Source: an uncultured Eubacterium sp. (GTDB lineage: Bacteria; Bacillota; Clostridia; Oscillospirales; Acutalibacteraceae). Taken from it: 5,754 bases of DNA. A program made the position numbers and the translations under genes. Positions 1 to 5,706 of the stretch are shown here, one piece after another; the first letter of the stretch is position 1; each line of letters starts with the position of its first letter. The DNA lies in the NCBI GenBank assembly GCA_945979635.1, contig CAMFPZ010000063.1:1-5754 (forward strand). The letters run 5' to 3'. The notes under the pieces were generated by a model. It saw only the letters and a list, made by a program, of their open reading frames with translations. It ran no database searches and was not told the origin of the DNA.

Positions 1-1
1 C

Positions 2-268
2 AAACTATTCTATCTAAAAAACAATGCATACAGACCATATGCGGTTCTCTATACATCGTCATTTATCGGATTTATAGTTATGTCGCTATATGAATTCACT
101 CTTCAATCGCCAAAGGAGTTAATGGTCTTCTTCATTCTTCTCGGATTCATTGAGGCAACATACAGAATGGCAAGCAATAAAATTCAGCTTGCACCGGATG
201 AGGCGGGAAGCTTTGAAGAATTCAGCTTTAGCGACTACATTAACGAAGAAGAGAAAACAAAAAAATAA
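2..268 (+). CDS. C-terminal part of a multi-spanning membrane protein, possibly O-antigen ligase/polymerase-like (partial)
   Basis: The frame is open from the left edge to the TAA at 266-268, so 88 C-terminal residues are visible and the start lies outside the window. An internal ATG at 80 has no good Shine-Dalgarno and is not taken as the start. Two hydrophobic segments are visible, at about visible residues 14-30 (AVLYTSSFIGFIVMSLYEF) and 39-52 (ELMVFFILLGFIEA), joined by a short loop. An acidic, then lysine-rich, soluble tail of about 35 residues follows. The arrangement of a final helix pair with G-F-I-V-x-S-L-Y-E-F, a short loop and F-F-I-L-L-G resembles the end of O-antigen ligase/polymerase (Wzy/WaaL-like) proteins of Clostridia, which join or polymerise sugar repeat units at the membrane. 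That assignment rests on pattern memory of a short fragment and is only tentative. The gene converges on the ferredoxin gene and ends about 50 bases before a shared terminator. Confidence 0.6.
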   Translation, partial: KLFYLKNNAYRPYAVLYTSSFIGFIVMSLYEFTLQSPKELMVFFILLGFIEATYRMASNKIQLAPDEAGSFEEFSFSDYINEEEKTKK

Positions 269-320
269 ATACGACCGCCAAATAATTCATAATAAAAGAA
301 TCATCAATGGCATAAAAAAT

Positions 321-366
321 AAAAAGAAACGGAAGGAGCCACTCGGCGACCTTCCGTTTTCTTTTA
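321..366. terminator. Bidirectional intrinsic terminator between convergent genes
   Basis: A GC-rich stem CGGAAGG (330-336) pairs with CCTTCCG (350-356). Inside the loop a short GCC/GGC pairing (338-340 with 345-347) extends it. An A-rich tract lies on the left and a T-rich tract on the right, and these also pair with each other in part. Read rightwards, the stem is followed by TTTTCTTTT and would end transcripts of the partial gene at 2-268. Read leftwards, it is followed by TTTCTTTTTATTTTTT and would end the ferredoxin transcript and any operon read-through. Pairing and U-tracts are seen directly; function is inferred. Confidence 0.88.
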
Positions 367-389
367 TACTAAACTATGTATACGCATAA

Positions 390-560
390 TTATGCCTGTG
401 CAGGAGCACCAACCGGGCAAACACCTTCGCAAGCTCCACACTCGATGCAAGCATCAGCGTCAATTTCGAACTTTGAATCGCCCTCTGAAATAGCACCTAC
501 AGGACACTCTGCAGCACATGCACCGCAAGCGATGCACTCATCAGAAATTGCATAAGCCAT
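390..560 (-). CDS. 2[4Fe-4S] ferredoxin, clostridial type
   Basis: A 56-residue protein beginning MAYAISDECIACGACAAECP. It carries both bacterial-type 4Fe-4S motifs: C9-x2-C12-x2-C15-x3-C19-P and C38-x2-C41-x2-C44-x3-C48-P. By family rule, C9, C12, C15 and C48 hold one cluster and C38, C41, C44 and C19 the other. Length, the internal two-fold repeat, the IDAD segment before the second motif and the CPVGAP ending match classic clostridial ferredoxins closely. These are soluble low-potential one-electron carriers for enzymes such as pyruvate:ferredoxin oxidoreductase and hydrogenase. The start is fixed by a strong AGGAGGT at 574-568, seven bases before ATG. It lies 88 bases after ricT in the same direction, has its own promoter (636-608), and ends at the shared terminator. 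The physiological partner cannot be told from the sequence. At 56 codons it is easily missed by gene callers with a length cut-off. Confidence 0.97.
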   Translation of the reverse strand: MAYAISDECIACGACAAECPVGAISEGDSKFEIDADACIECGACEGVCPVGAPAQA

Positions 561-581
561 TATATTTACCTCCTAAAAATA

Positions 582-610
582 TTGACAGAACTATATCTAT
601 CACCTTTAAT
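582..610 (+). promoter_or_regulatory. Possible opposing promoter directed into ricT (antisense)
   Basis: On the plus strand, a perfect -35 TTGACA (582-587) is followed by 17 bases and a -10 of TTTAAT (605-610, five of six matches). Its -10 overlaps the -10 of the minus-strand ferredoxin promoter by three bases. The predicted starts, near 617 rightwards and 601 leftwards, would give divergent transcripts. No credible plus-strand gene follows, so any product would be an RNA antisense to the 3' end of ricT. It may be a chance match in AT-rich DNA. Confidence 0.4.
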
Positions 611-636
611 ATAACATCCCATAATATAAAATGCAA
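608..636 (-). promoter_or_regulatory. Sigma-A type promoter for the ferredoxin gene, with extended -10
   Basis: On the minus strand, TTGCAT (636-631) is followed by exactly 17 bases and then TATATT (613-608), with a TG one base upstream of the -10 (TGtTATATT). Transcription would start near 601, leaving a leader of about 40 bases that contains the AGGAGGT ribosome site. It lies just past the ricT stop, so the ferredoxin can be expressed separately from the upstream operon. Sequence match is seen directly; activity is inferred. Confidence 0.75.
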
Positions 637-648
637 GTGTTTTTGAAT

Positions 649-1464
649 TTATTTCTTTACAATTCTAACCTCTGCTCTATTTACGGTTACAGGCGATGCA
701 CCCTCAGGAGAGTCATTCAACTGAACCTTCAGCTTTCCTGTCAAAACAGCGGCATCAACAACAACGCCTCTACCCTCTCGACAGTCAACAACAGTTCCTA
801 CCTTAGGAGTGATTTTATTCAAATATTCATACGAATTCTGCTCATACTTAAGACAGCACATAAGTCTGCCGCAGCAGCCGCTAATCTTTGTAGGAGCAAG
901 TGAAAGTCCTTGGTCCTTAACCATCTTAATTGACACGCTATGAAAGTCATTCAGAAAGGTTGAGCAACAAAACGGTCTTCCGCAGACACCGAGGCCTCCA
1001 AGCATTTTTGCTTCATCGCGAACACCGATTTGTCGAAGCTCAATTCGAGTGCGGAATGTAGAAACCAAATCCTTTACTAAATCTCTAAAGTCAACTCTAC
1101 CGTCAGAGGTAAAGTAGAAAATAATCTTCGAAGCATCAAAGGTATATTCAACCTCGGTTAGATTCATATCGAGCTTATGCTCCTCAATCTTTTTTTGGCA
1201 GATAGAATATGCTTCCTTTTCGAGCTGTTTATTCTTTTGGATGCGTTCAATATCCTCCTGAGTTGCAACCCTAATAATAGGCTTGAGAGGGCTTACAATT
1301 TCTTCATCCTCAACATCCTTAATTCCGGATGCAGCTACACCATTCTCGATTCCTCGAGCTGTTTCGACAATAACATCGTCACCCTTATGTACCTCAATAT
1401 TTTCAGGGTCGAAAAAATAAGTTTTTCCTGTGTCCTTAAAACGGACTCCAACAACCTTTGTCAT
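649..1464 (-). CDS. ricT: RicT/YaaT-like PSP1-domain protein (RNase Y-associated regulator)
   Basis: 271 residues from the chosen ATG at 1464. The protein has the PSP1 C-terminal domain of the YaaT/RicT family. The diagnostic stretch is GGLGVCGRPFCCSTFL (about 156-171) followed by SGCCGRLMCCLKYE (about 195-208), giving cysteines 161, 166, 167, 197, 198, 203 and 204. In Bacillus subtilis, RicT joins RicA and RicF in a complex that binds 4Fe-4S clusters and acts with RNase Y in maturing operon mRNAs, which affects sporulation, competence and biofilm formation. The N-terminal part begins TKVVGVRFKDTGKTYFF and is a beta-rich region typical of the family, followed by a charged helical segment (about 70-97). 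The C-terminal region (about 219-270) contains a V-G-T-V-V-D...G-R-G-V-V-V-D turn and ends in lysines. holB lies 40 bases upstream in the same direction, a neighbourhood conserved in Firmicutes. A longer start at 1476 is possible but less supported. Partners RicA and RicF are not in this window. Confidence 0.93.
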   Translation of the reverse strand: MTKVVGVRFKDTGKTYFFDPENIEVHKGDDVIVETARGIENGVAASGIKDVEDEEIVSPLKPIIRVATQEDIERIQKNKQLEKEAYSICQKKIEEHKLDMNLTEVEYTFDASKIIFYFTSDGRVDFRDLVKDLVSTFRTRIELRQIGVRDEAKMLGGLGVCGRPFCCSTFLNDFHSVSIKMVKDQGLSLAPTKISGCCGRLMCCLKYEQNSYEYLNKITPKVGTVVDCREGRGVVVDAAVLTGKLKVQLNDSPEGASPVTVNRAEVRIVKK

Positions 1465-1470
1465 ATATTT

Positions 1471-1474
1471 CTCC
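1471..1474 (-). promoter_or_regulatory. Ribosome binding site deciding the ricT start
   Basis: GGAG at 1474-1471 lies six bases before the ATG at 1464-1462, ideal spacing. The ATG at 1476-1474, four codons upstream in the same frame, overlaps this GGAG and has only AT-rich sequence with no purine-rich site before it. The shorter protein (MTKVVGVRF...) is therefore preferred, and it also begins where family members usually do. Confidence 0.75.
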
Positions 1475-1504
1475 ATTCATAAATCAATTTAGTAATCGAC
1501 CAGA

Positions 1505-2488
1505 TTATCTTCCGATTGCACGACGAAAATCATAGCACATTTTTGTAATCAAAACTGCATTGTTTCCGTTTTTTACAGTCAAGCTATGCAGGCTTTCGCA
1601 GGCATAAATCAAATTCATTAATTTCTTTTTGCTGAAGCGTTTGCTGAAATCTCTCGCAATTTCAGCATTTCCGCTCAAGACATCCGAGCCCTCGTAAAAA
1701 ACAAGAGCATCGCGAAATATAGTTTTCAGTAAAACCAGACTTGCGGCAAGAGTTTCTCTATCCTTATCGAATACGGAGCACGCCGTCAAAAGACTGTATT
1801 CGTCATTCGCACTCAACGCCCGACAAATGTCGCAGGCAATACCGTTTATTCTCGAAAGCTTACTGTCGCCCAAGCTTTGAACAACCTTTCCGATATTTCC
1901 GCTCCATATTGTGCAGGCACGAAGCACCTCATCATAATCATATTCGGAATTTCTCGAACAAATATAATCCGCCCCAATATTGGCAGGTACGCCTTCGAGG
2001 CTCAGCACTGTGCTTCGAGACAGCACGGTTTCGAGCAGGGCTGATTTTGAGTCAACAGTCAAAAAGAATATTGCATACTCCGGCGGTTCCTCAAGCACCT
2101 TGAGCAGAGCATTCTGGGCACTCTCATTCATACACTGACAGTTGCCCAAAATATAAATCTTATATTCAGCCTCATTAGGTTGCATATAGACATTTTCTTT
2201 AACATCTCGTACAACATCAACATGGAAGCTTCTTGCCCCTCCTGTGGCACTGTATTCATATATATCGGGATGAATACCCTTGAGCACCTTTGAGCACTGC
2301 GAGCATTCTCTACAAGGCTTTTCATCGCCTCTGCAAAGGAGGTTAAGTGCGACTTCTCTTGCAAGAGTACGCTTTCCGATTCCCTCATCGCCCTCTATAA
2401 CAAATGCATGGGGCAATCTATGAGCCGCTTCCAAAAACGAAAGCTGCTGTTTCACTTTTTCATTACCAACAAAATCTGTAAATTTCAT
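1505..2488 (-). CDS. holB: DNA polymerase III subunit delta' (clamp loader)
   Basis: 327 residues, the usual length for delta'. The clamp loader opens the beta sliding clamp and places it on primed DNA; delta' is the stator subunit beside DnaX. An AAA+ fold is visible: a P-loop-like GDEGIGKRT (33-41), a zinc-binding module with C52, C59, C62 and C65, then the family hallmark QNALLKVLEEPP (125-136) and LSRS (156-159) at the position of the usual SRC motif. The rest forms the helical and collar domains. Oddities: in the P-loop the residue after lysine is R, not S/T. The Walker B position reads KIYILGNCQCM (110-120) and lacks the acidic pair seen in active AAA+ ATPases. SRC has become SRS, although the arginine is kept. 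This fits a non-hydrolysing stator role. ATG at 2488 follows AAAGGT by five bases, and the upstream AEC gene stops nine bases before it. ricT follows after 40 bases. Confidence 0.95.
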   Translation of the reverse strand: MKFTDFVGNEKVKQQLSFLEAAHRLPHAFVIEGDEGIGKRTLAREVALNLLCRGDEKPCRECSQCSKVLKGIHPDIYEYSATGGARSFHVDVVRDVKENVYMQPNEAEYKIYILGNCQCMNESAQNALLKVLEEPPEYAIFFLTVDSKSALLETVLSRSTVLSLEGVPANIGADYICSRNSEYDYDEVLRACTIWSGNIGKVVQSLGDSKLSRINGIACDICRALSANDEYSLLTACSVFDKDRETLAASLVLLKTIFRDALVFYEGSDVLSGNAEIARDFSKRFSKKKLMNLIYACESLHSLTVKNGNNAVLITKMCYDFRRAIGR

Positions 2489-2493
2489 ATTAT

Positions 2494-2500
2494 ACCTTTA
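2494..2500 (-). promoter_or_regulatory. holB ribosome binding site overlapping the upstream stop codon
   Basis: The minus strand reads TAAAGGTATAATATG: the TAA stop of the AEC gene (2500-2498) runs into the AAAGGT Shine-Dalgarno (2499-2494), five bases before the holB ATG. Ribosomes finishing the transporter gene would sit on the holB ribosome site, so translational coupling is likely (inference). Confidence 0.7.
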
Positions 2501-3439
2501 CAAAATCTGTGCTAAAGCTACTATCACAGGCATAGTGATAACCGAAAAAATACTCGTTTGGCCAACAAGCTCGGAGCTTAACGCAGTGTCGTTTTCATAT
2601 TTTGCGGCATACATAGCCGTGTTTGTTGCAACAGGTGCGGAGGCAGAAATAGTCAACGCAATAAGCATATTTCCCTCCACTCCTATAAGCTTAAATACAA
2701 AAAGCATTACAACAGGAATCAGCACAAGACGAATGAAGGAAACAAAATATGCCTCTTTTTTTATAAATATATTCTTGAAATTGCAATTCGCAAGAAATGT
2801 GCCGAAAACAATCATAGCCATCGGTGAATTGCAGGCACCGATTCTTGACATAGTGTCGGCAATAAATTCCGGTAGTTTTACCTGAAGCAAAAACAAAGGA
2901 ATACCGATAATTACGCTGATTGAGCCCGGATTCAAGAACAGGCTTTTTATATTTATTTTTGCCTTGCCGGCAGAAATTTGGCTAATTCCATAGGTGAATG
3001 CAAGCACATTAAACACAGCAACATAGCACGAGGAATAAAACACACCTTCATCACCGACAACGCTTTGTGCTAGCGGAAGTGCAAGGAATGCTGCATTAGA
3101 AAATACAATCGCATAATGGTATATTCCCCGTTCCTGCCTTGAGCGTTTTCTAAAACAAAGGCAGGCAATGCCAATAGCCAGCATATGAGTAAAAAACGCC
3201 AGCAAAACCGCGAGCAAAAGGCCAACAATATGCTCCTTCGTTCTATCCATAGAAAGGAACGAATTTATTATTGCAAAAGGCAAAATCAAATTAAAGAGCA
3301 AATCAACAAGCCGAGTCGCATCCGCACGAACAAATATTCCGGTTTTATCTGCAAAAAATCCCACAAAAGCAATCAAGTACAGTATCAGCACTTGAATTGC
3401 CACAGTTTGAAGATTAGTTAAAAAATCATTTAACAGCAT
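2498..3439 (-). CDS. AEC (auxin efflux carrier) family transporter
   Basis: 313 residues, typical for bacterial AEC permeases, with about ten membrane spans (roughly 12-30, 44-62, 70-96, 107-126, 132-154, 168-187, 203-219, 230-252, 257-278, 291-312) in two halves of five. Family signs are L-I-L-P-F in the second span (51-55), FSNAAFLALPL (113-123), LNPGSISVIIGI (169-180) after the central loop, and SAPVATNTAMYAAKY (267-281), where A-T-N-T is the usual end of the ninth helix. Characterised bacterial members carry malate, malonate or other dicarboxylates, but substrate cannot be read from this sequence. Its place two genes after citrate synthase suggests an organic acid related to the citrate pathway (inference). 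ATG at 3439 follows GAGGT by four bases and lies eight bases from the upstream stop; holB starts nine bases downstream. Membrane location is clear; direction of transport is unknown. Confidence 0.92.
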   Translation of the reverse strand: MLLNDFLTNLQTVAIQVLILYLIAFVGFFADKTGIFVRADATRLVDLLFNLILPFAIINSFLSMDRTKEHIVGLLLAVLLAFFTHMLAIGIACLCFRKRSRQERGIYHYAIVFSNAAFLALPLAQSVVGDEGVFYSSCYVAVFNVLAFTYGISQISAGKAKINIKSLFLNPGSISVIIGIPLFLLQVKLPEFIADTMSRIGACNSPMAMIVFGTFLANCNFKNIFIKKEAYFVSFIRLVLIPVVMLFVFKLIGVEGNMLIALTISASAPVATNTAMYAAKYENDTALSSELVGQTSIFSVITMPVIVALAQIL

Positions 3440-3450
3440 TCAGACCTCTA
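3440..3450 (-). promoter_or_regulatory. AEC gene ribosome binding site containing the upstream stop codon
   Basis: The minus strand reads TAGAGGTCTGAATG: the TAG stop of the membrane-protein gene (3450-3448) is part of the AGAGGT Shine-Dalgarno (3449-3444), four bases before the AEC ATG. It has the same stop-within-ribosome-site design as the next junction downstream, and suggests coupled translation of the two membrane proteins. Confidence 0.7.
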
Positions 3451-4221
3451 ATCCTTTCGTGTTCGGTGAAGAATGTCAAAGACGAAGGAGAGCATAAACA
3501 TTCCGAGTGTTAGCATAACACAGGAATGGGCAAATAGTTCGCCTGTAATCTGTCCCTTGCAAAGAAACAAAACGAAATTGTATAACGACACATATCCAAA
3601 AATTTGACACACAAATAATCCTATCGGAGATGCCGCTTCTGTCCTTTCTATTTCAGCAGTATAAAAATAACACGACAGAACGCACAATAGTACGGTTATG
3701 TAATACACGATGTTATCAAGGCTATACGACCGTTCTACGCCCATAAGAAGCATCACACCGCCGCACAAGCTCCAAGCAAGCAATGACAGATTAATCACAC
3801 TGAGCTTTCTGAAATCATAATCAACTCTTGAGCTAAACGACAGCGAAACGATAATCATATTCACGCTTGCAAGAAGCGAAAGCAAACCCCGAAATGATAT
3901 AAGAATCGCTCCCAAAACGAGATTAGCATTGGCCGATTGAATGTGGTTATACAAATTCACCCCACAGCATACGAAGTCTGCAAAAAGCCCGAATGACAGA
4001 ATATACGAAAAAAATCTTTGGACAGGCTTGTTTTTTAGGTCAAACGCAGGTGCATATTCTCTTTTTTTGAGCAAAGCGACAGCACAAATAGCGAAAAGCA
4101 AAAGCATAAGTCCTGCAGAAAGCTTAAGCAAAAAACCTATTTTCGAAATCTCAAAGGTAACACGCAGAACAACAGACAAAGCAAAGCACGCTGTCGCAGG
4201 GTGAAAATTCATTCTTTTCAT
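3448..4221 (-). CDS. Unrecognised integral membrane protein, about eight spans
   Basis: 257 residues from ATG at 4221; I do not recognise a family. Hydrophobic segments fall at about 8-24, 29-52, 71-91, 101-129, 142-162, 169-189, 199-222 and 227-252, giving roughly eight spans with short loops and a basic C-terminal tail (HRTRKD). The connecting loop at 53-70 is charged (KKREYAPAFDLKNK). No catalytic motif, metal-binding cluster or transporter signature stands out. Three starts share the frame: TTG at 4239 with no ribosome site, ATG at 4221 preceded by a weak GGAAAAA about six bases away, and ATG at 4212. I prefer 4221; TTG at 4239 would add six residues and leave a five-base gap to citrate synthase. 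It is tightly packed between citrate synthase (23 bases upstream) and the AEC transporter (8 bases downstream), so it is co-transcribed with them. A role as partner or sensor for the transporter is possible but unsupported by any motif. Confidence 0.8.
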   Translation of the reverse strand: MKRMNFHPATACFALSVVLRVTFEISKIGFLLKLSAGLMLLLFAICAVALLKKREYAPAFDLKNKPVQRFFSYILSFGLFADFVCCGVNLYNHIQSANANLVLGAILISFRGLLSLLASVNMIIVSLSFSSRVDYDFRKLSVINLSLLAWSLCGGVMLLMGVERSYSLDNIVYYITVLLCVLSCYFYTAEIERTEAASPIGLFVCQIFGYVSLYNFVLFLCKGQITGELFAHSCVMLTLGMFMLSFVFDILHRTRKD

Positions 4222-4244
4222 TCTATTTTTCCGATTCAATACAT

Positions 4245-5612
4245 TTATCTTTTATTGAGGGGAATGTATTCCTTCGCTTTTGTTACGCTCTTGTAGGCAG
4301 GACGCATAATACGAGATGAGGTTGTAATTTCCTCAACTCTGTGTGCACACCAGCCTGCGATACGAGCACTTGCAAAAAGCGGAGTAAACAAATCCTCGGG
4401 TATACCCAAAATTTTATAGACAAGTCCGCTGTATAAATCAACATTGGCACACATTACCTTTTCTATTCCCCTAACCTCTGCAAACACCTCGGGAGTAAGT
4501 CGTTCGATAGCATCAAGGGTCATAAATTCCTTTTCAAAGCCGTGCTCAAATGCAAGCTTTTTCGCAGAATTCTTCAAAATAATTGACCTAGGGTCGGAAA
4601 GGGTGTATACTGCATGACCCATACCATAAACCAAGCCGGTGCCGTCGCCTGCCTCCTTACGAAGAATTTTTGCAAGCATATCACGCATTTGGGCATCGTC
4701 GGTAGAGTCGGAACAATTTTCGATAATATATTCCATTTGGCGAGCACATTTAATATTTGCTCCGCCGTGACGGGGACCCTTAAGAGAACCCAAGCCTGCA
4801 GTTATAGCGGAATAGGTGTCTGTTCCGCTCGAGGTAAGAACACGAGTTGAAAAGGTTGAGTTATTACCTCCGCCATGGTCTGCGTGAATCATAAGACAAA
4901 TGTCAAGAAGTCTTGCCTCCTCCTCGGTGTATTTCTTATCGGCACGAAGCTGACGAAGAATGGATTCGGCAGTCGACAGGGATTTGTCAATAGGATGAAG
5001 ATACATCGACTTATTGTAATATGCTCTACGCTTAACCTGATAAGCGTCGTTCATAATAGTCGGAAACTGTGCAATAAGCTGAAGCGACTGACGCAAAACA
5101 TTCGCAACGGAAATATCATCCGGATTTTTGTCGAAAGAATAGAGGGTCATAACACAGCGAGCCATCTTATTCATAATATCCCTTGAAGGATGCTTCATAA
5201 TCATATCTTCAACAAATTCATCAGGAAGTGCTCGACATTCACCGAAAATATGGCGAAGGCTATCAAGCTGCTCTTGAGTCGGAAGAGTACCGAATATCAA
5301 GAGATATGCAACCTCCTCGAAGCCATAGCGATTTTCCGCTACGCAATTTGAGATAATATCCTTAATATCATATCCACGGTAAGAAAGCTTTCCCTCCTTC
5401 GGAATTCGCTCACCATCGAGAATATAATAACCCTCAACAGAGCAAATACGGGTAAGTCCCGCCATAACACCCGTGCCGTCGTCATTTCGAAGGCCTCTCT
5501 TAACATGATATTTTGAAAAGTCATTTGGATTGATTTTGTTATTTTTTTCTAATTCGCCGCATAAATTAGATAAATCTTCCTGTGAGATTGGTAAAATAAA
5601 ATTTTCTGCCAT
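4245..5612 (-). CDS. gltA: Citrate synthase
   Basis: 455 residues. It condenses acetyl-CoA with oxaloacetate to give citrate and CoA in the cytoplasm; in anaerobic Clostridia this usually feeds 2-oxoglutarate and glutamate synthesis through a partial citric acid pathway. The catalytic residues are present: H246 in IHADHGGGNNSTF, H333 in GMGHAVYTLSDPR (330-342, matching the family signature), and D392 in ANVDLYSG. Substrate-binding arginines appear at R342 and R425 (WCAHRVEE). L-S-Y-R-G-Y-D-I (76-83), near the start of the core domain, and G-P-R-H-G-G-A-N (279-286) are also family features. An N-terminal extension of about 55 residues precedes the core, as in the longer Clostridia form, and there is no NADH-binding domain of the E. 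coli type. ATG at 5612 follows AAAGGAG by eight bases. It is the first gene after a consensus promoter. Aconitase and isocitrate dehydrogenase are not in the window. A 2-methylcitrate synthase activity cannot be excluded by sequence alone. Confidence 0.96.
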   Translation of the reverse strand: MAENFILPISQEDLSNLCGELEKNNKINPNDFSKYHVKRGLRNDDGTGVMAGLTRICSVEGYYILDGERIPKEGKLSYRGYDIKDIISNCVAENRYGFEEVAYLLIFGTLPTQEQLDSLRHIFGECRALPDEFVEDMIMKHPSRDIMNKMARCVMTLYSFDKNPDDISVANVLRQSLQLIAQFPTIMNDAYQVKRRAYYNKSMYLHPIDKSLSTAESILRQLRADKKYTEEEARLLDICLMIHADHGGGNNSTFSTRVLTSSGTDTYSAITAGLGSLKGPRHGGANIKCARQMEYIIENCSDSTDDAQMRDMLAKILRKEAGDGTGLVYGMGHAVYTLSDPRSIILKNSAKKLAFEHGFEKEFMTLDAIERLTPEVFAEVRGIEKVMCANVDLYSGLVYKILGIPEDLFTPLFASARIAGWCAHRVEEITTSSRIMRPAYKSVTKAKEYIPLNKR

Positions 5613-5666
5613 CTGTTTATCTCCTTTCTACAAAATAATGGAAACGGATATAAATACCCAATTTTA

Positions 5667-5678
5667 ATAATATATTAT
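5667..5678. other. 12-base AT palindrome at the operon transcription start, possible operator
   Basis: ATAATATATTAT is a perfect inverted repeat covering the -10 element and predicted start of the citrate synthase promoter. A repressor bound here would block initiation. However, it contains no G or C and overlaps a TATAAT box, so such a palindrome can arise by chance; it does not fit the ATAA-N7-TTAT spacing known for Bacillus CcpC. Confidence 0.2.
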
Positions 5679-5702
5679 ACTAAATTATATATTTAATGTC
5701 AA
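5674..5702 (-). promoter_or_regulatory. Consensus sigma-A promoter of the citrate synthase operon
   Basis: On the minus strand, TTGACA (5702-5697), exactly 17 bases, then TATAAT (5679-5674): both hexamers and the spacer are perfect consensus. Transcription should start near 5667, giving a leader of about 55 bases with AAAGGAG at 5627-5621. The leader is too short for a T-box or a typical riboswitch and has no obvious terminator hairpin. A perfect match predicts strong expression unless a repressor acts here. Confidence 0.9.
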
Positions 5703-5706
5703 GGAG
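5701..5706 (+). promoter_or_regulatory. Ribosome binding site of the right-edge gene, overlapping the opposing -35
   Basis: AAGGAG lies 11 bases before the ATG at 5718, rather long spacing but a full Shine-Dalgarno core. Its first two bases are also the end (in plus-strand reading) of the -35 hexamer of the minus-strand operon promoter. No convincing plus-strand promoter is visible; the best is a weak TTAATA-18-TATATT (5664-5693), which would leave almost no leader. Confidence 0.6.

Noticed and set aside
375..388. Imperfect palindrome TATGTATACGCATA next to the ferredoxin stop
   Set aside because: The two central pairs flanking the middle TA do not match and no U-tract follows; the terminator at 321-366 already accounts for transcript ending here.
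631..903. Plus-strand 90-residue open frame opposite ricT, downstream of the possible antisense promoter
   Set aside because: It lies fully within the well-supported ricT gene on the other strand, its ATG lacks a Shine-Dalgarno, and its product has low-complexity leucine/asparagine/alanine composition with no domain. If transcribed, it is more likely antisense RNA.
2128..2388. Minus-strand 86-residue frame within holB, considered as a sign of frameshift
   Set aside because: The main holB frame is continuous through all family motifs, so this is an out-of-frame shadow.
3185..3421. Plus-strand lysine- and asparagine-rich frame opposite the AEC gene
   Set aside because: The biased composition is the reverse reading of hydrophobic codons in the transporter; no ribosome site or recognisable protein.
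5613..5667. Possible riboswitch or T-box leader before citrate synthase
   Set aside because: The predicted leader is only about 55 bases, has no stable hairpin and no terminator/antiterminator pair.
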